From contig VHCG01000002.1 in assembly GCA_016871805.1 (NCBI GenBank), positions 1 through 64,000 on the forward strand: 64,000 bases of DNA. The letters run 5' to 3'. The position numbers and the translations under genes are program-made. Below the pieces are notes generated by a model. That model saw only the letters and a program-made list of their open reading frames with translations, was not told where the DNA came from and searched no databases. Source of the DNA: Verrucomicrobiota bacterium (GTDB lineage Bacteria; Verrucomicrobiota; Verrucomicrobiia; Limisphaerales; UBA9464). Shown here in pieces: positions 21,888 through 30,310 of the stretch; the first letter of the stretch is position 1; the number at the start of each line of letters is the position of its first letter.

Positions 21888-23630
21888 TCAGCCCGGGATT
21901 GTGACGGGTTCCGAGGGACGCCAGTCGAGGAGCCGCATACGGACCCTGGAGCGGCCCTGGTAGATGTCGAGCTGGGGCACCACCGCCAGATCGAAGGTGC
22001 CACTGGGCAGCGGTTGGCCGGACTCGACCCCGCCCCACCAGAGGACATCGGCCATCGCGGAGCCATCGGTGACCCTCAGCCGCCAGTGCTGCTGGTCCTT
22101 GCCGATCCTCTGGGGCAATCCGACGAGCCGCACGGCAGGAATGATGAATTGGAGCGAGGGATTGCCCTGACCGAAGGGCTCGAGGCGGTTGAGGTCCGTC
22201 ATCCGCTCTGCGGTGAGATCTCGGAGGGGGACGATCGATTCGAGGCGGAGCTCGGGACGCAGGAGCTCGGCGGACAGACGCTCCCGGGCGATCCGGTTGA
22301 GACGCTCCCGGAACCGGTCGAGACGGTCGGCCTGGATCGTGACACCCGCGGCCATCGCATGGCCGCCGTGCTTCTCGAGAAGGTCGGCACAGTCCCGGAG
22401 GGCCTCGGCAAGGTCGAACCCCGGCACGCTCCGGCCGGAGCCACGCCAGAACTGCTGGTCGGCCCCAAGGATCAGGGTGGGCCGGTGGAACTCCCGCATC
22501 ACCCGGGCCGCCACGATGCCCACCACCCCGATGTGCCAGTCGCCGGAACCCTCGACGATCACGAAGTCGCGGTCGGGATCGAACCGCGAGCGGACGAGCG
22601 CTACGGCATCGTCCGCCATGCGTCGCTCGATCGCCTGGCGGTCCCGGTTGGTCTCGTCCAGCGCCCGGGCGAGCGGCATGGCCGTGTCGACATCTCCGGC
22701 CAATAGGAGGTTGAGCGCGGACTCGGCGGTCTCCAGTCGTCCGGCTGCGTTGAGACGGGGCCCGAGCTGGAATCCGACCTCATAAACCCCGACCGGCGAC
22801 TTCGTCTGGGCCATCGCCTTGAGCGCCACCAGGCCCGGCCGGGTCGTGGCCTCGAGCCGCTTCAGTCCGGCCGTCACGAGGATCCGGTTCTCCCCGCGGA
22901 TCGGCACGAGGTCGGCGATGGTCGCAAGGGCGACAAGATCGAGTTCCGCCTTCAGGTCCAGATCGAAGAAGCCCTGTTCCCCGAGCTCGCGTCCGCGTCG
23001 CAACACGGCGTGGAGCAGCTTGAAGGCCAGCGCCGCCGAGCAGAGCGACCTCGGACTGGTGGGACCGTCGGGACCCCGCTGGGGATTCACGATGGCATGG
23101 GCCGGTGGCGCCGGATCGGCAAGCTGGTGGTGGTCCACCACGATCACGTCGATGCCCCGCTCGGCCAGCCGGCGGATCTGCTCGGTCGAGGTCGACCCAC
23201 AGTCCACCGCCACCCAGAGGGGCGACTGGAACCGCTCGAGGCAGTTCTCCACCCCCGGAGTGCTGAGCCCGTAGCCCTCCTCCATCCGGTGCGGCAGGTA
23301 GTGGTGGACCGTCCATCCGAGGCGTCCGAGTCCCGTCTTGAGCAGGGTGGTCGAGGTGACGCCGTCGACATCGTAGTCGCCGAAGACGAGCACGGATTCG
23401 CCACGGGTCCTCGCCTCCATCAGCCGCGCAACCGCCCGTTCCATGTCCGGCAGACCGAACGGGTCGGAGAGCAGACGGAGGCGTGGCTCCAGGAAGAGGC
23501 GCGCCGATTCCGGGTCGGCGAGCTCGCGCTGCACGAGGCAGCGGGCGAGGAGGGGGTCGATCTCCAGCGTCGAGGCCAGCCGCCGGCACGCCTCCGGATC
23601 GGGCTCGGCGATCGTCCAGCGACACCTCAT
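21888..23630 (-). CDS. recJ: Single-strand DNA exonuclease RecJ
   Basis: VLVFGDYDVDGVTSTTLL, VVDHHQLADPAPPAHAIVNPQ, GPRLNAAGRLE. Confidence 0.96.
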   Translation of the reverse strand: MRCRWTIAEPDPEACRRLASTLEIDPLLARCLVQRELADPESARLFLEPRLRLLSDPFGLPDMERAVARLMEARTRGESVLVFGDYDVDGVTSTTLLKTGLGRLGWTVHHYLPHRMEEGYGLSTPGVENCLERFQSPLWVAVDCGSTSTEQIRRLAERGIDVIVVDHHQLADPAPPAHAIVNPQRGPDGPTSPRSLCSAALAFKLLHAVLRRGRELGEQGFFDLDLKAELDLVALATIADLVPIRGENRILVTAGLKRLEATTRPGLVALKAMAQTKSPVGVYEVGFQLGPRLNAAGRLETAESALNLLLAGDVDTAMPLARALDETNRDRQAIERRMADDAVALVRSRFDPDRDFVIVEGSGDWHIGVVGIVAARVMREFHRPTLILGADQQFWRGSGRSVPGFDLAEALRDCADLLEKHGGHAMAAGVTIQADRLDRFRERLNRIARERLSAELLRPELRLESIVPLRDLTAERMTDLNRLEPFGQGNPSLQFIIPAVRLVGLPQRIGKDQQHWRLRVTDGSAMADVLWWGGVESGQPLPSGTFDLAVVPQLDIYQGRSRVRMRLLDWRPSEPVTIPG

Positions 23631-24341
23631 GCGAAAAGACCTCCGAGTCGACGCAACAAGGGATCGGAGTACTGGCGCCAGAGGTGCAGGATCAGGGCGG
23701 ACTGGATGTAGATGAGGAACCCGATGTAGGCCGAGGCGGCGACGGTGGCGAGGTAGCCTATCCAGAGCACGACGCCGTCCTCCTCCATCATGCCGGCGGC
23801 GACGAGGACGATCCCGATCGATGGGGTGAGGTTGGAGAGGGGGATGATGGGAGGAATGGGGGCGGCAAGGACGATGCCGCCGTAGATCAGGATCAGCGCA
23901 TTGACGCGTCGGGCGGTGTCTCCACGGATCCAGGCCTTGGCCCTGGGTTGGGTGGCCTTCTCGATCCAGTGGACCACCCGGATGCTGGCGCGGACGACCC
24001 CGGCGAGGACCTTGCCATCGATCCGCCGTTCCCCGAGGCGGCGGGGCAGCCGTGCGGTCCGACCCTGGAAGATCCGCCATGCGAGGAGGGCGATCACCAC
24101 GCCGAAGACGTTGCTGACCCCCGGGAGCGAGAATGGCGCCATAAAGGGCAGACAGAGGAGGATGATCAGTGCGTAGGGCCCCCGGTCCGCGGTCTGCGCG
24201 AGCAGCTGGTTCAGGTCAAGGGGCCGGTCCCCTGGAGTGGACACGATCCGGGACAGCTGCTCCGAGAGGGAGACCGGACCGGGTGCCACGAGGCCCTCGG
24301 ACCTAGCGTTCGGCCGTGTGGACTCCTCGGCCGGGTTCATG
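23627..24341 (-). CDS. ExoD-family exopolysaccharide synthesis protein
   Basis: DRGPYALIILLCLPFMAPFSLPGVSNVFGVVIALLAW; multiple TM segments; 4-bp overlap with recJ. Confidence 0.85.
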
Positions 24342-25317
24342 ACTTGGACCCGTCGTCGTCCGACACCGTGCGGCCTCCCAGAAGCACCGAGGCCAGCATC
24401 GAGGTCAGGATCGTGCCCACGACGAATCCCAGAGACACGTTGGTGAGGTAGTCCCCCAGCCAGAGCTTGAGCCAGTGCTCGGCGAGCATCTTGGCACCGA
24501 TGAACATCAGCACCAGGGCGAGTCCGTACTTCAGCAGCCGGAAGTAGCCCATGAGGCTGGCCAGCACGAAGTAGAGGGACCGGAGACCCAGGATCGCAAA
24601 GACGTTCGAGGTGAAGACGATGAACGGGTCCTTGGTCACCCCGAAGATGGCCGGGATGGAGTCGAGGGCGAAGACGACATCGGTCGCCTCGACCATGATG
24701 AGCACGAGGGCGAGCGGGGTGAGCATCCGGCGTCCCGCCTGCACCGTGACGAACCGCTCTCCGGCGAAGTCCTTGGTGAGCGGGAAGAGCCGACGCGCCA
24801 GGCGCACCGGGATCGAGTTTTCGGGCTCGACCGAGTCCCCGTCCTCCCCGGCCGCGAGCATCTTGATCCCGGTGTACAGAAGGAAGGCCCCCATGAGGTA
24901 TAGCGTCCAGTGGAAGCGCTGGATGAGGGCGGCCCCGGCGAGGATCATGACGCCTCGCATGACAAGGGCTCCGAGGATGCCCCAGAAGAGGACCCGTCGC
25001 TGCCAGGGGGCGGGCACCGCGAAGTAGCGGAAGATCATCGCGATGACGAACACGTTGTCCATGGACAGCGACAGCTCCACCACATAGCCGGTGAGGAAGG
25101 TGGTGGACTGTTCGGCGGTCCAGCCGGCGATCAGATGGGGGGCGCCCACCAGGGCGAAGGCAACGGCCGAGGCGGCCCAGACGGCGGTCCATCCGAGCGC
25201 CTCCTGGAACCGGACTTCCCGGCTCTCGCGGTTCAGGACGCCCAGGTCCAGCGCGAGGGCCACAAGGACGAACGCAACGAAGCCGACCCAGTGCCAGGCA
25301 GTGATGGCGGCGAGCAC
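24337..25317 (-). CDS. TerC/Alx-family integral membrane protein
   Basis: ELSLSMDNVFVIAMIFRYFAVP, LIMVEATDVVFALDSIPAIFGVTKDPFIVFTSNVFAILGLRSLYF. Confidence 0.93.
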   Translation of the reverse strand: MLAAITAWHWVGFVAFVLVALALDLGVLNRESREVRFQEALGWTAVWAASAVAFALVGAPHLIAGWTAEQSTTFLTGYVVELSLSMDNVFVIAMIFRYFAVPAPWQRRVLFWGILGALVMRGVMILAGAALIQRFHWTLYLMGAFLLYTGIKMLAAGEDGDSVEPENSIPVRLARRLFPLTKDFAGERFVTVQAGRRMLTPLALVLIMVEATDVVFALDSIPAIFGVTKDPFIVFTSNVFAILGLRSLYFVLASLMGYFRLLKYGLALVLMFIGAKMLAEHWLKLWLGDYLTNVSLGFVVGTILTSMLASVLLGGRTVSDDDGSKS

Positions 25318-25366
25318 AGTTGGGATCGTATCGCAGAACGGACGCAGTTCCAGTGTGGGAAAAGGA

Positions 25367-25390
25367 AAAGGCCGGCGGAGACCGGCCTTT
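25367..25390 (-). terminator. Rho-independent terminator
   Basis: AAAGGCCGG...CCGGCCTTT hairpin; minus-strand T-rich tail (TTTTCC). Confidence 0.75.
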
Positions 25391-25420
25391 GGTGCGCTGG
25401 ATCCGGGAAACCCGGGTTCC

Positions 25421-25804
25421 TCAGCGGGTCTGGGTCAGCTTGACCGCGATCTGCTTGTCGAGCTCCGCGGCCAGCAGGATGTCGGTGCCGCCCGCACGGG
25501 TCCGAATCTGCACGAAGGTGCGGGCCACGCCGGTCTCGATCTCATCCACCCGGAACCAGACCGACTTGTTGTCGACCTTCGCGGTCAGGGTGTTGTCGAT
25601 CAGGTTCTCCCCGGTGATCGTCCCGTTGTAGGCCAGCACGTCCCTGGCGGCCTTGAACACCTGTGCGACGGATCTCTGGTAACGGCTCTCGACCTTGTCC
25701 TGGGCGAAGGGCACGCCGAAGCGCTTGGACCCGGTCTCGGTGGAATAGCAGCCAGCCGCCGAGAACGCGGCCACGGCGAGGAGTGCGAACAGAAGGATTC
25801 TCAT
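25421..25804 (-). CDS. Small lipoprotein (DUF3568-like)
   Basis: Lipobox MRILLFALLAVAAFSAAGC. Confidence 0.7.
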   Translation of the reverse strand: MRILLFALLAVAAFSAAGCYSTETGSKRFGVPFAQDKVESRYQRSVAQVFKAARDVLAYNGTITGENLIDNTLTAKVDNKSVWFRVDEIETGVARTFVQIRTRAGGTDILLAAELDKQIAVKLTQTR

Positions 25805-25841
25805 GACGCCGGCGATGCAAACACAGAGGACCGGACCGTCA

Positions 25842-25886
25842 AGCCTTGCCTGTAACAGCCTTGCCTGTGACAGCCTTGCCTGTGAC
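25842..25886. repeat. 15-bp tandem repeat AGCCTTGCCTGTRAC x3
   Basis: Three consecutive units read directly, one mismatch. Confidence 0.9.
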
Positions 25887-25908
25887 CGAGGCCCAGGGCG
25901 ACGAGGCC

Positions 25909-26907
25909 TCAGCGCACGGGCTCTGGAATCACCCGGAGGAACCGGGGACAGGTCGGTGCGGAGGTCGGAGCGGTCTGTCGGACCACGAATGCCTCGGGTC
26001 CGTCGTCCACGACCTCGCAGTCCATCGAGGCGGGACGCCACGACAGGCAGTCGTCGGACACCTCGATGCGCCAGCGGACGGGACGATCCCGACGACGAGG
26101 CACCCGGATCTCGAGGAATTCCTGGCCGGACCGGGTCTGCAGGGACGGCTGAAGCCAGCGTGTGGGTGTGGCGGCCCGGGCCATCGACGGATCGCGACCC
26201 AGGACGAAGTCGACGGCATCCTCCGATGTTGGGGTCCGGCCACCGTGGTCAATGGACTCCGAGAGCCACTGTGTCCAGGTCGTGACGGGGGGCAGGCTGC
26301 CGGTGACCGATGCGGTCGTCAGACGGATCTGTCCGTCGGCCAGGCGGATCGAGCCGAGCACGATCTGGGTGGCGTCCTTGACGAACCACTGGAGGGGGAT
26401 CGGGTTGGCGCGGTTCGCCTTGGGCCACACCCATCGTTCGGACCGGAACAGGGTCCATTCGCCCGCGGATTCGGAGCCGCTGAATCCCCAGATGTAGACC
26501 GTGTCGCCGGACTCCAGCGGGGGGTTCTGGGTTGGAACGTGGACGAGTGCGGTGAACCAGCGGGTGTCCGGGTTGAAGCGCGTCCGCTGGACGGGAATCC
26601 AGTGGCGCGACCAGTCGGCGGTGTTCTGTGCCGTCGGCACGAATCCCTTGGTGAAGCCGCCGAGTTCGAACTGGAAGCCGGCGTTGAGCGGCTGTCCCAG
26701 GCTGGTGACATGGTCCTGTCCGGGCAGGGACCCCCAGGAGATCCGCTCCGCGGAGGCGGGAAGGAGGAGGAGCAGAGCCAGGAGGAACGACCCGATCCAG
26801 ATCCGGCACGATGGCGTGACGGTCAGGGACCGGGAAACGGACCAGGATCCGGGGATGGGGCGGATCGGAGAGGGACCGGCGGGTCTTTTGCTCGGGGTTT
26901 GGTTCAT
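25909..26907 (-). CDS. Secreted hypothetical protein
   Basis: TM/signal segment IGSFLLALLLLLPASA; 332-aa ORF without a family I recognise. Confidence 0.6.
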   Translation of the reverse strand: MNQTPSKRPAGPSPIRPIPGSWSVSRSLTVTPSCRIWIGSFLLALLLLLPASAERISWGSLPGQDHVTSLGQPLNAGFQFELGGFTKGFVPTAQNTADWSRHWIPVQRTRFNPDTRWFTALVHVPTQNPPLESGDTVYIWGFSGSESAGEWTLFRSERWVWPKANRANPIPLQWFVKDATQIVLGSIRLADGQIRLTTASVTGSLPPVTTWTQWLSESIDHGGRTPTSEDAVDFVLGRDPSMARAATPTRWLQPSLQTRSGQEFLEIRVPRRRDRPVRWRIEVSDDCLSWRPASMDCEVVDDGPEAFVVRQTAPTSAPTCPRFLRVIPEPVR

Positions 26908-27139
26908 GGCTTTGGAATTCTGCAGCGAGATGACGTCACGGACACCGGGCATGATCTGGCGTAATGAACACGCCGGGGCACGCCGCGACATCCATGGGAA
27001 GAATTCGAGCACCTCACGTGCCTTCTCAGGAACGAGAAGTGCACCTGGGTCGTGCCTTTGGAAAACTCCTTGGTCGGCAACCGCTCGGGCCTATTCTTCG
27101 GGGCGGCCCGAGCAGGGCCTACCGTTGTCACTCCGCACC

Positions 27140-27982
27140 ATGCGACCGCTCCAGAATTCCCAGTCCGTCCATCGAGCCTTCACCCTCATCGAGCTGCTCG
27201 TCGTCATCGCCATCATTGCGATCCTCGCTGGCATGCTCCTTCCGGCCCTCGGCAAGGCGAAAACCAAGGCGCAGGGCATCGCCTGCATGAGCAACCTCAA
27301 GCAGCTGCAGCTCGCTCATATCATGTATCCCAATGACCACAACGACCGGCTCACCGCCCCGGGCAACTCCCGGGACGAGCCCTACCAGTGGGTCGGAGGC
27401 TGGCTGGGATGGCCCGGACCGTTCCCAAGCGACAACACTAACCTCCAGATGCTCATGGACGAGAAGTTTTCCAAGTTCGTCCCCTATCTCGGCACGCCGG
27501 CCGTCTATAAGTGCCCGGCGGACGTCAGTCAGGTGCGCCTTGGCTCCAAAAAGTTCCCCCGCGTCCGCAGCATGGGCATGAGCCAGGCCATGGGCGGTCC
27601 TGGGGAATGGCTGCCGCCGGGAGGATCGATGGTGGCAAACCAGAAGACCTACAAGACCTTCTACAAAAACTCGGATCTCGCGGCGGTCGGCCCCAGCCGG
27701 CTCTGGGTGCTGCTCGACGAACATCCCGATAGCATCAACGCAGGCGGCTTCGCCAACACCATGGTCGAGAACCCGACCCAGGCACGGATCGTCGACTACC
27801 CGGCGTCCTACCACAACAAGGCGGCGGGCATCTCCTTTGCCGATGGTCATGCCGAGATCCGCAAGTGGATCGATGGACGGACGGTCGTCGGGGTGAAGTT
27901 CTACGAGATGCCGCTCAACGTGGCGTCCCCGAACAACCGGGACATGATCTGGTTGTCGGAGCGGACGTCCGTGAAGAACTAG
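27140..27982 (+). CDS. Prepilin-like protein with H-x9-DG-type C-terminal motif
   Basis: HRAFTLIELLVVIAIIAILAGMLLPALGKAK and HNKAAGISFADGHAEIRKW. Confidence 0.9.
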   Translation: MRPLQNSQSVHRAFTLIELLVVIAIIAILAGMLLPALGKAKTKAQGIACMSNLKQLQLAHIMYPNDHNDRLTAPGNSRDEPYQWVGGWLGWPGPFPSDNTNLQMLMDEKFSKFVPYLGTPAVYKCPADVSQVRLGSKKFPRVRSMGMSQAMGGPGEWLPPGGSMVANQKTYKTFYKNSDLAAVGPSRLWVLLDEHPDSINAGGFANTMVENPTQARIVDYPASYHNKAAGISFADGHAEIRKWIDGRTVVGVKFYEMPLNVASPNNRDMIWLSERTSVKN

Positions 27983-28013
27983 CGGGGGGCGGACCGAGAC
28001 GATTGGAAGGTGG

Positions 28014-28035
28014 GTGATGCAGTGCCCTGCATCAC
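28014..28035. repeat. Dispersed palindrome copy 3 (GTGATGCAGTGCCCTGCATCAC)
   Basis: Identical to copy 2. Confidence 0.85.
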
Positions 28036-28154
28036 TGGGCGCGGCAGCGCCCACCTTGCGAGGCGGGAGTCAACCTGCGGGGAATGCGGAATGGTGGTGC
28101 CGGGAGGGTCGAGCCGTGGGAGCGGGTGAGGCGTGGGGGATGTGGGTGCCGTGG

Positions 28155-28190
28155 GCACCCGGTGGCCCAGGGTACGGATCCACCCACCGG
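28155..28190. repeat. 36-bp intergenic repeat, copy B
   Basis: GCACCCGGTGGCCCAGGGTACGGATCCACCCACCGG. Confidence 0.75.
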
Positions 28191-28203
28191 TGCGATCCTG
28201 CTG

Positions 28204-28593
28204 TCAGGCTTCGATCTGCGCGATGACCTCGATCTCCACCGCGGCTCCGCGGGGCAGGGCGGAGATCTGGACGGTCGAGCGTGCAGGGAAGGGCTTCGGA
28301 AAGTATTCCGCGTAGACCTCGTTCATCCCGGTGAATTCCGCGAGGTTGGTCATGAAGACCGTCGACTTCACCACGTTCCCAAACCCAAGCCCTTCGGCGG
28401 CGAGCAGCAGACGGACGTTCTCAAGGACCCGTCGGGTCTGGTCCCGGATGTCCGACGGAACCGGTCCGCCGGGATGGGCGGGATCGATCGGGACCTGGCC
28501 GGAGCAGAACAGAAGACCGCCCGCCTTGATCCCATGGGTGTAGGGCCCGAGGGCGGGAGGAAGCGTCGAGGGGCTGACGGGAATTTTGGGCAT
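28204..28593 (-). CDS. RidA family (reactive intermediate/imine deaminase)
   Basis: LGPYTHGIKAGGLLFCSGQVPIDP...VFMTNLAEFTGMNEVYAEYF...ARSTVQISALPRGAAVEIEVIA. Confidence 0.93.
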   Translation of the reverse strand: MPKIPVSPSTLPPALGPYTHGIKAGGLLFCSGQVPIDPAHPGGPVPSDIRDQTRRVLENVRLLLAAEGLGFGNVVKSTVFMTNLAEFTGMNEVYAEYFPKPFPARSTVQISALPRGAAVEIEVIAQIEA

Positions 28594-28597
28594 GGTC

Positions 28598-28804
28598 TTA
28601 TTGTTTCTCCTCGTACCATGCCATCTGGATGGCCTCGAGGATCTTCTCGTTCGACCCTTCCGGCGCGTCGCTGAAGTCCTCCAGCTCCAGGACCATCTTG
28701 TGCAGCTTCGGGAAGCTCAACCGAAGGGGATCCTGGTCCGGGAATTTGTCCGCCAATGCCCACGCGACCTCGTCCGAGTCCTTCCATGTCAGTTTCATCG
28801 CCAA
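28598..28804 (-). CDS. iscX: IscX-like Fe-S assembly adaptor
   Basis: MKLTWKDSDEVAWALADKFPDQDPLRLSFPKLHKMVLELEDFSDAPEGSNEKILEAIQMAWYEE matches IscX layout. Confidence 0.85.
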   Translation of the reverse strand: MAMKLTWKDSDEVAWALADKFPDQDPLRLSFPKLHKMVLELEDFSDAPEGSNEKILEAIQMAWYEEKQ

Positions 28805-28867
28805 GGTCTCGATGGAATCGGTCCGAGCGTCAAGTCACAGTCCTTTGCGGATTCCCCCGGCGTTGCC

Positions 28868-30097
28868 TCAGACCCCGTAGTAGGTCTCGTAGACGTGGGC
28901 CGCGTGCTGGCGCGACTCCTGCCAGGACCCCGGGTGTTGGAGGTATCGATCCGGGCTGAGGCTGCGCACGTACGGGCTGGGATCCGGATTGAAGAGGGAT
29001 TCAACGAGGAGTTTGCCGATGCCGCCGGATCCGGAGATTCCATGGGCATTGCAGCCGCCCGCCATCACAAATCCCGGCACCTGGGAGCTCTCACCGATCA
29101 GGAAGCGGCCGTCCGGAGTGAACGTCGGCCAGCCTTTGCCAACCCAGTTCTTGGGGATCGGTCCCGAGGACGGGAAGAGCGCGGCGAACTGTCGCTCGAA
29201 GGAGTCGAGGACCGGCCAGTCGGTGGTCACAGGCGGCGGGGCTCCCTCGATCGGATAGGTGCGTGGATCCTCGTGCAGCGACCGGGGCTCCCAGCCACCG
29301 AGCAACAGGCCTCCATCACGGACGCGTCCGTACAAGGTCATCTCGGGGATCCGGAAGCAGGGCAGCGTTGGTCTGAGTCCCTCCATGGGCATGCCGACGA
29401 AGTACTCGTGGCGAACCGGGAACACGGGAAGCTCGAGGCCGGCCATCCGTGCGACATGATAGGCATGGGCCCCGGCCGAGTTGACGACGAGCCGGCAGGC
29501 AGCCTGGCCACGATTCGTTCGGATGCCGCAGACCCGTCCATGGCGGAGGTCGATCCCCTCGAGCCGTGTCCCGGTGGCGAACCGGACACCGAGCCGGGCT
29601 GCGTTGTGGCGGTACGACGCCGCGACCGCGCGTGGGGTCATGAAGCCGTCGCTGGGACACCAGAGAATGGCGGTGGAACGGTCGAACCTCATCAGCGGCC
29701 ACAGCCGCCGGGCCTCTGCGGCATCGATCAACTCGGTCACGAGTCCCGCGGCATCCGCCGCGGCCTTCAGCCGATGGAACTCCTCGGCACGTCGTTCGCT
29801 CAGCGCGATGCGGATGGATCCCACCTCGTTCCAGTCCGGTTTGACCTCGGTGGACTGGAGTTCGCGGAAGGTCGCCACGGAGTGCATGGCCAGATGGATC
29901 CGCTCCACCGAGTCCCGGACCTGCCCGCACAGGCCGGCTCCCTGGGAGGTGGTCACGGAACCGACATCGTCTTCGCGTTCCACGACAAGGATGTCGTGAT
30001 GGCCGGCCTTGGCGAGGGCGTAGGCGCATCCGACACCGACGGCACCGCCGCCGACGATGACGATTTCGGAATCGGTGACAGGGGAGGGGTTGATCAT
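28868..30097 (-). CDS. FAD-dependent oxidoreductase (DAO family)
   Basis: VIVGGGAVGVGCAYALAKAGHHDILVVERED and C-terminal GGCNAHGISGSGGIGKLL. Confidence 0.88.
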   Translation of the reverse strand: MINPSPVTDSEIVIVGGGAVGVGCAYALAKAGHHDILVVEREDDVGSVTTSQGAGLCGQVRDSVERIHLAMHSVATFRELQSTEVKPDWNEVGSIRIALSERRAEEFHRLKAAADAAGLVTELIDAAEARRLWPLMRFDRSTAILWCPSDGFMTPRAVAASYRHNAARLGVRFATGTRLEGIDLRHGRVCGIRTNRGQAACRLVVNSAGAHAYHVARMAGLELPVFPVRHEYFVGMPMEGLRPTLPCFRIPEMTLYGRVRDGGLLLGGWEPRSLHEDPRTYPIEGAPPPVTTDWPVLDSFERQFAALFPSSGPIPKNWVGKGWPTFTPDGRFLIGESSQVPGFVMAGGCNAHGISGSGGIGKLLVESLFNPDPSPYVRSLSPDRYLQHPGSWQESRQHAAHVYETYYGV

Positions 30098-30310
30098 GGG
30101 AGCGATCCCGGGAGGGTATCGCCCCGGAGTCCTGTGGCGGAAGTTGAGACTTCGCATCGGGGTTCGGGACCCCGGGTCCACGTCGGCTTGGGGCTGGTGG
30201 GCGGGATCTCTTGCCGAGCGTCGGGCATGCGGTTCCGACATTCCCGACCGCTCCTGTGCGGGATCCTGCCGCTGCTGAGGGCCCTCGCCGGGTGTTCCGG
30301 CGGAGGACGG

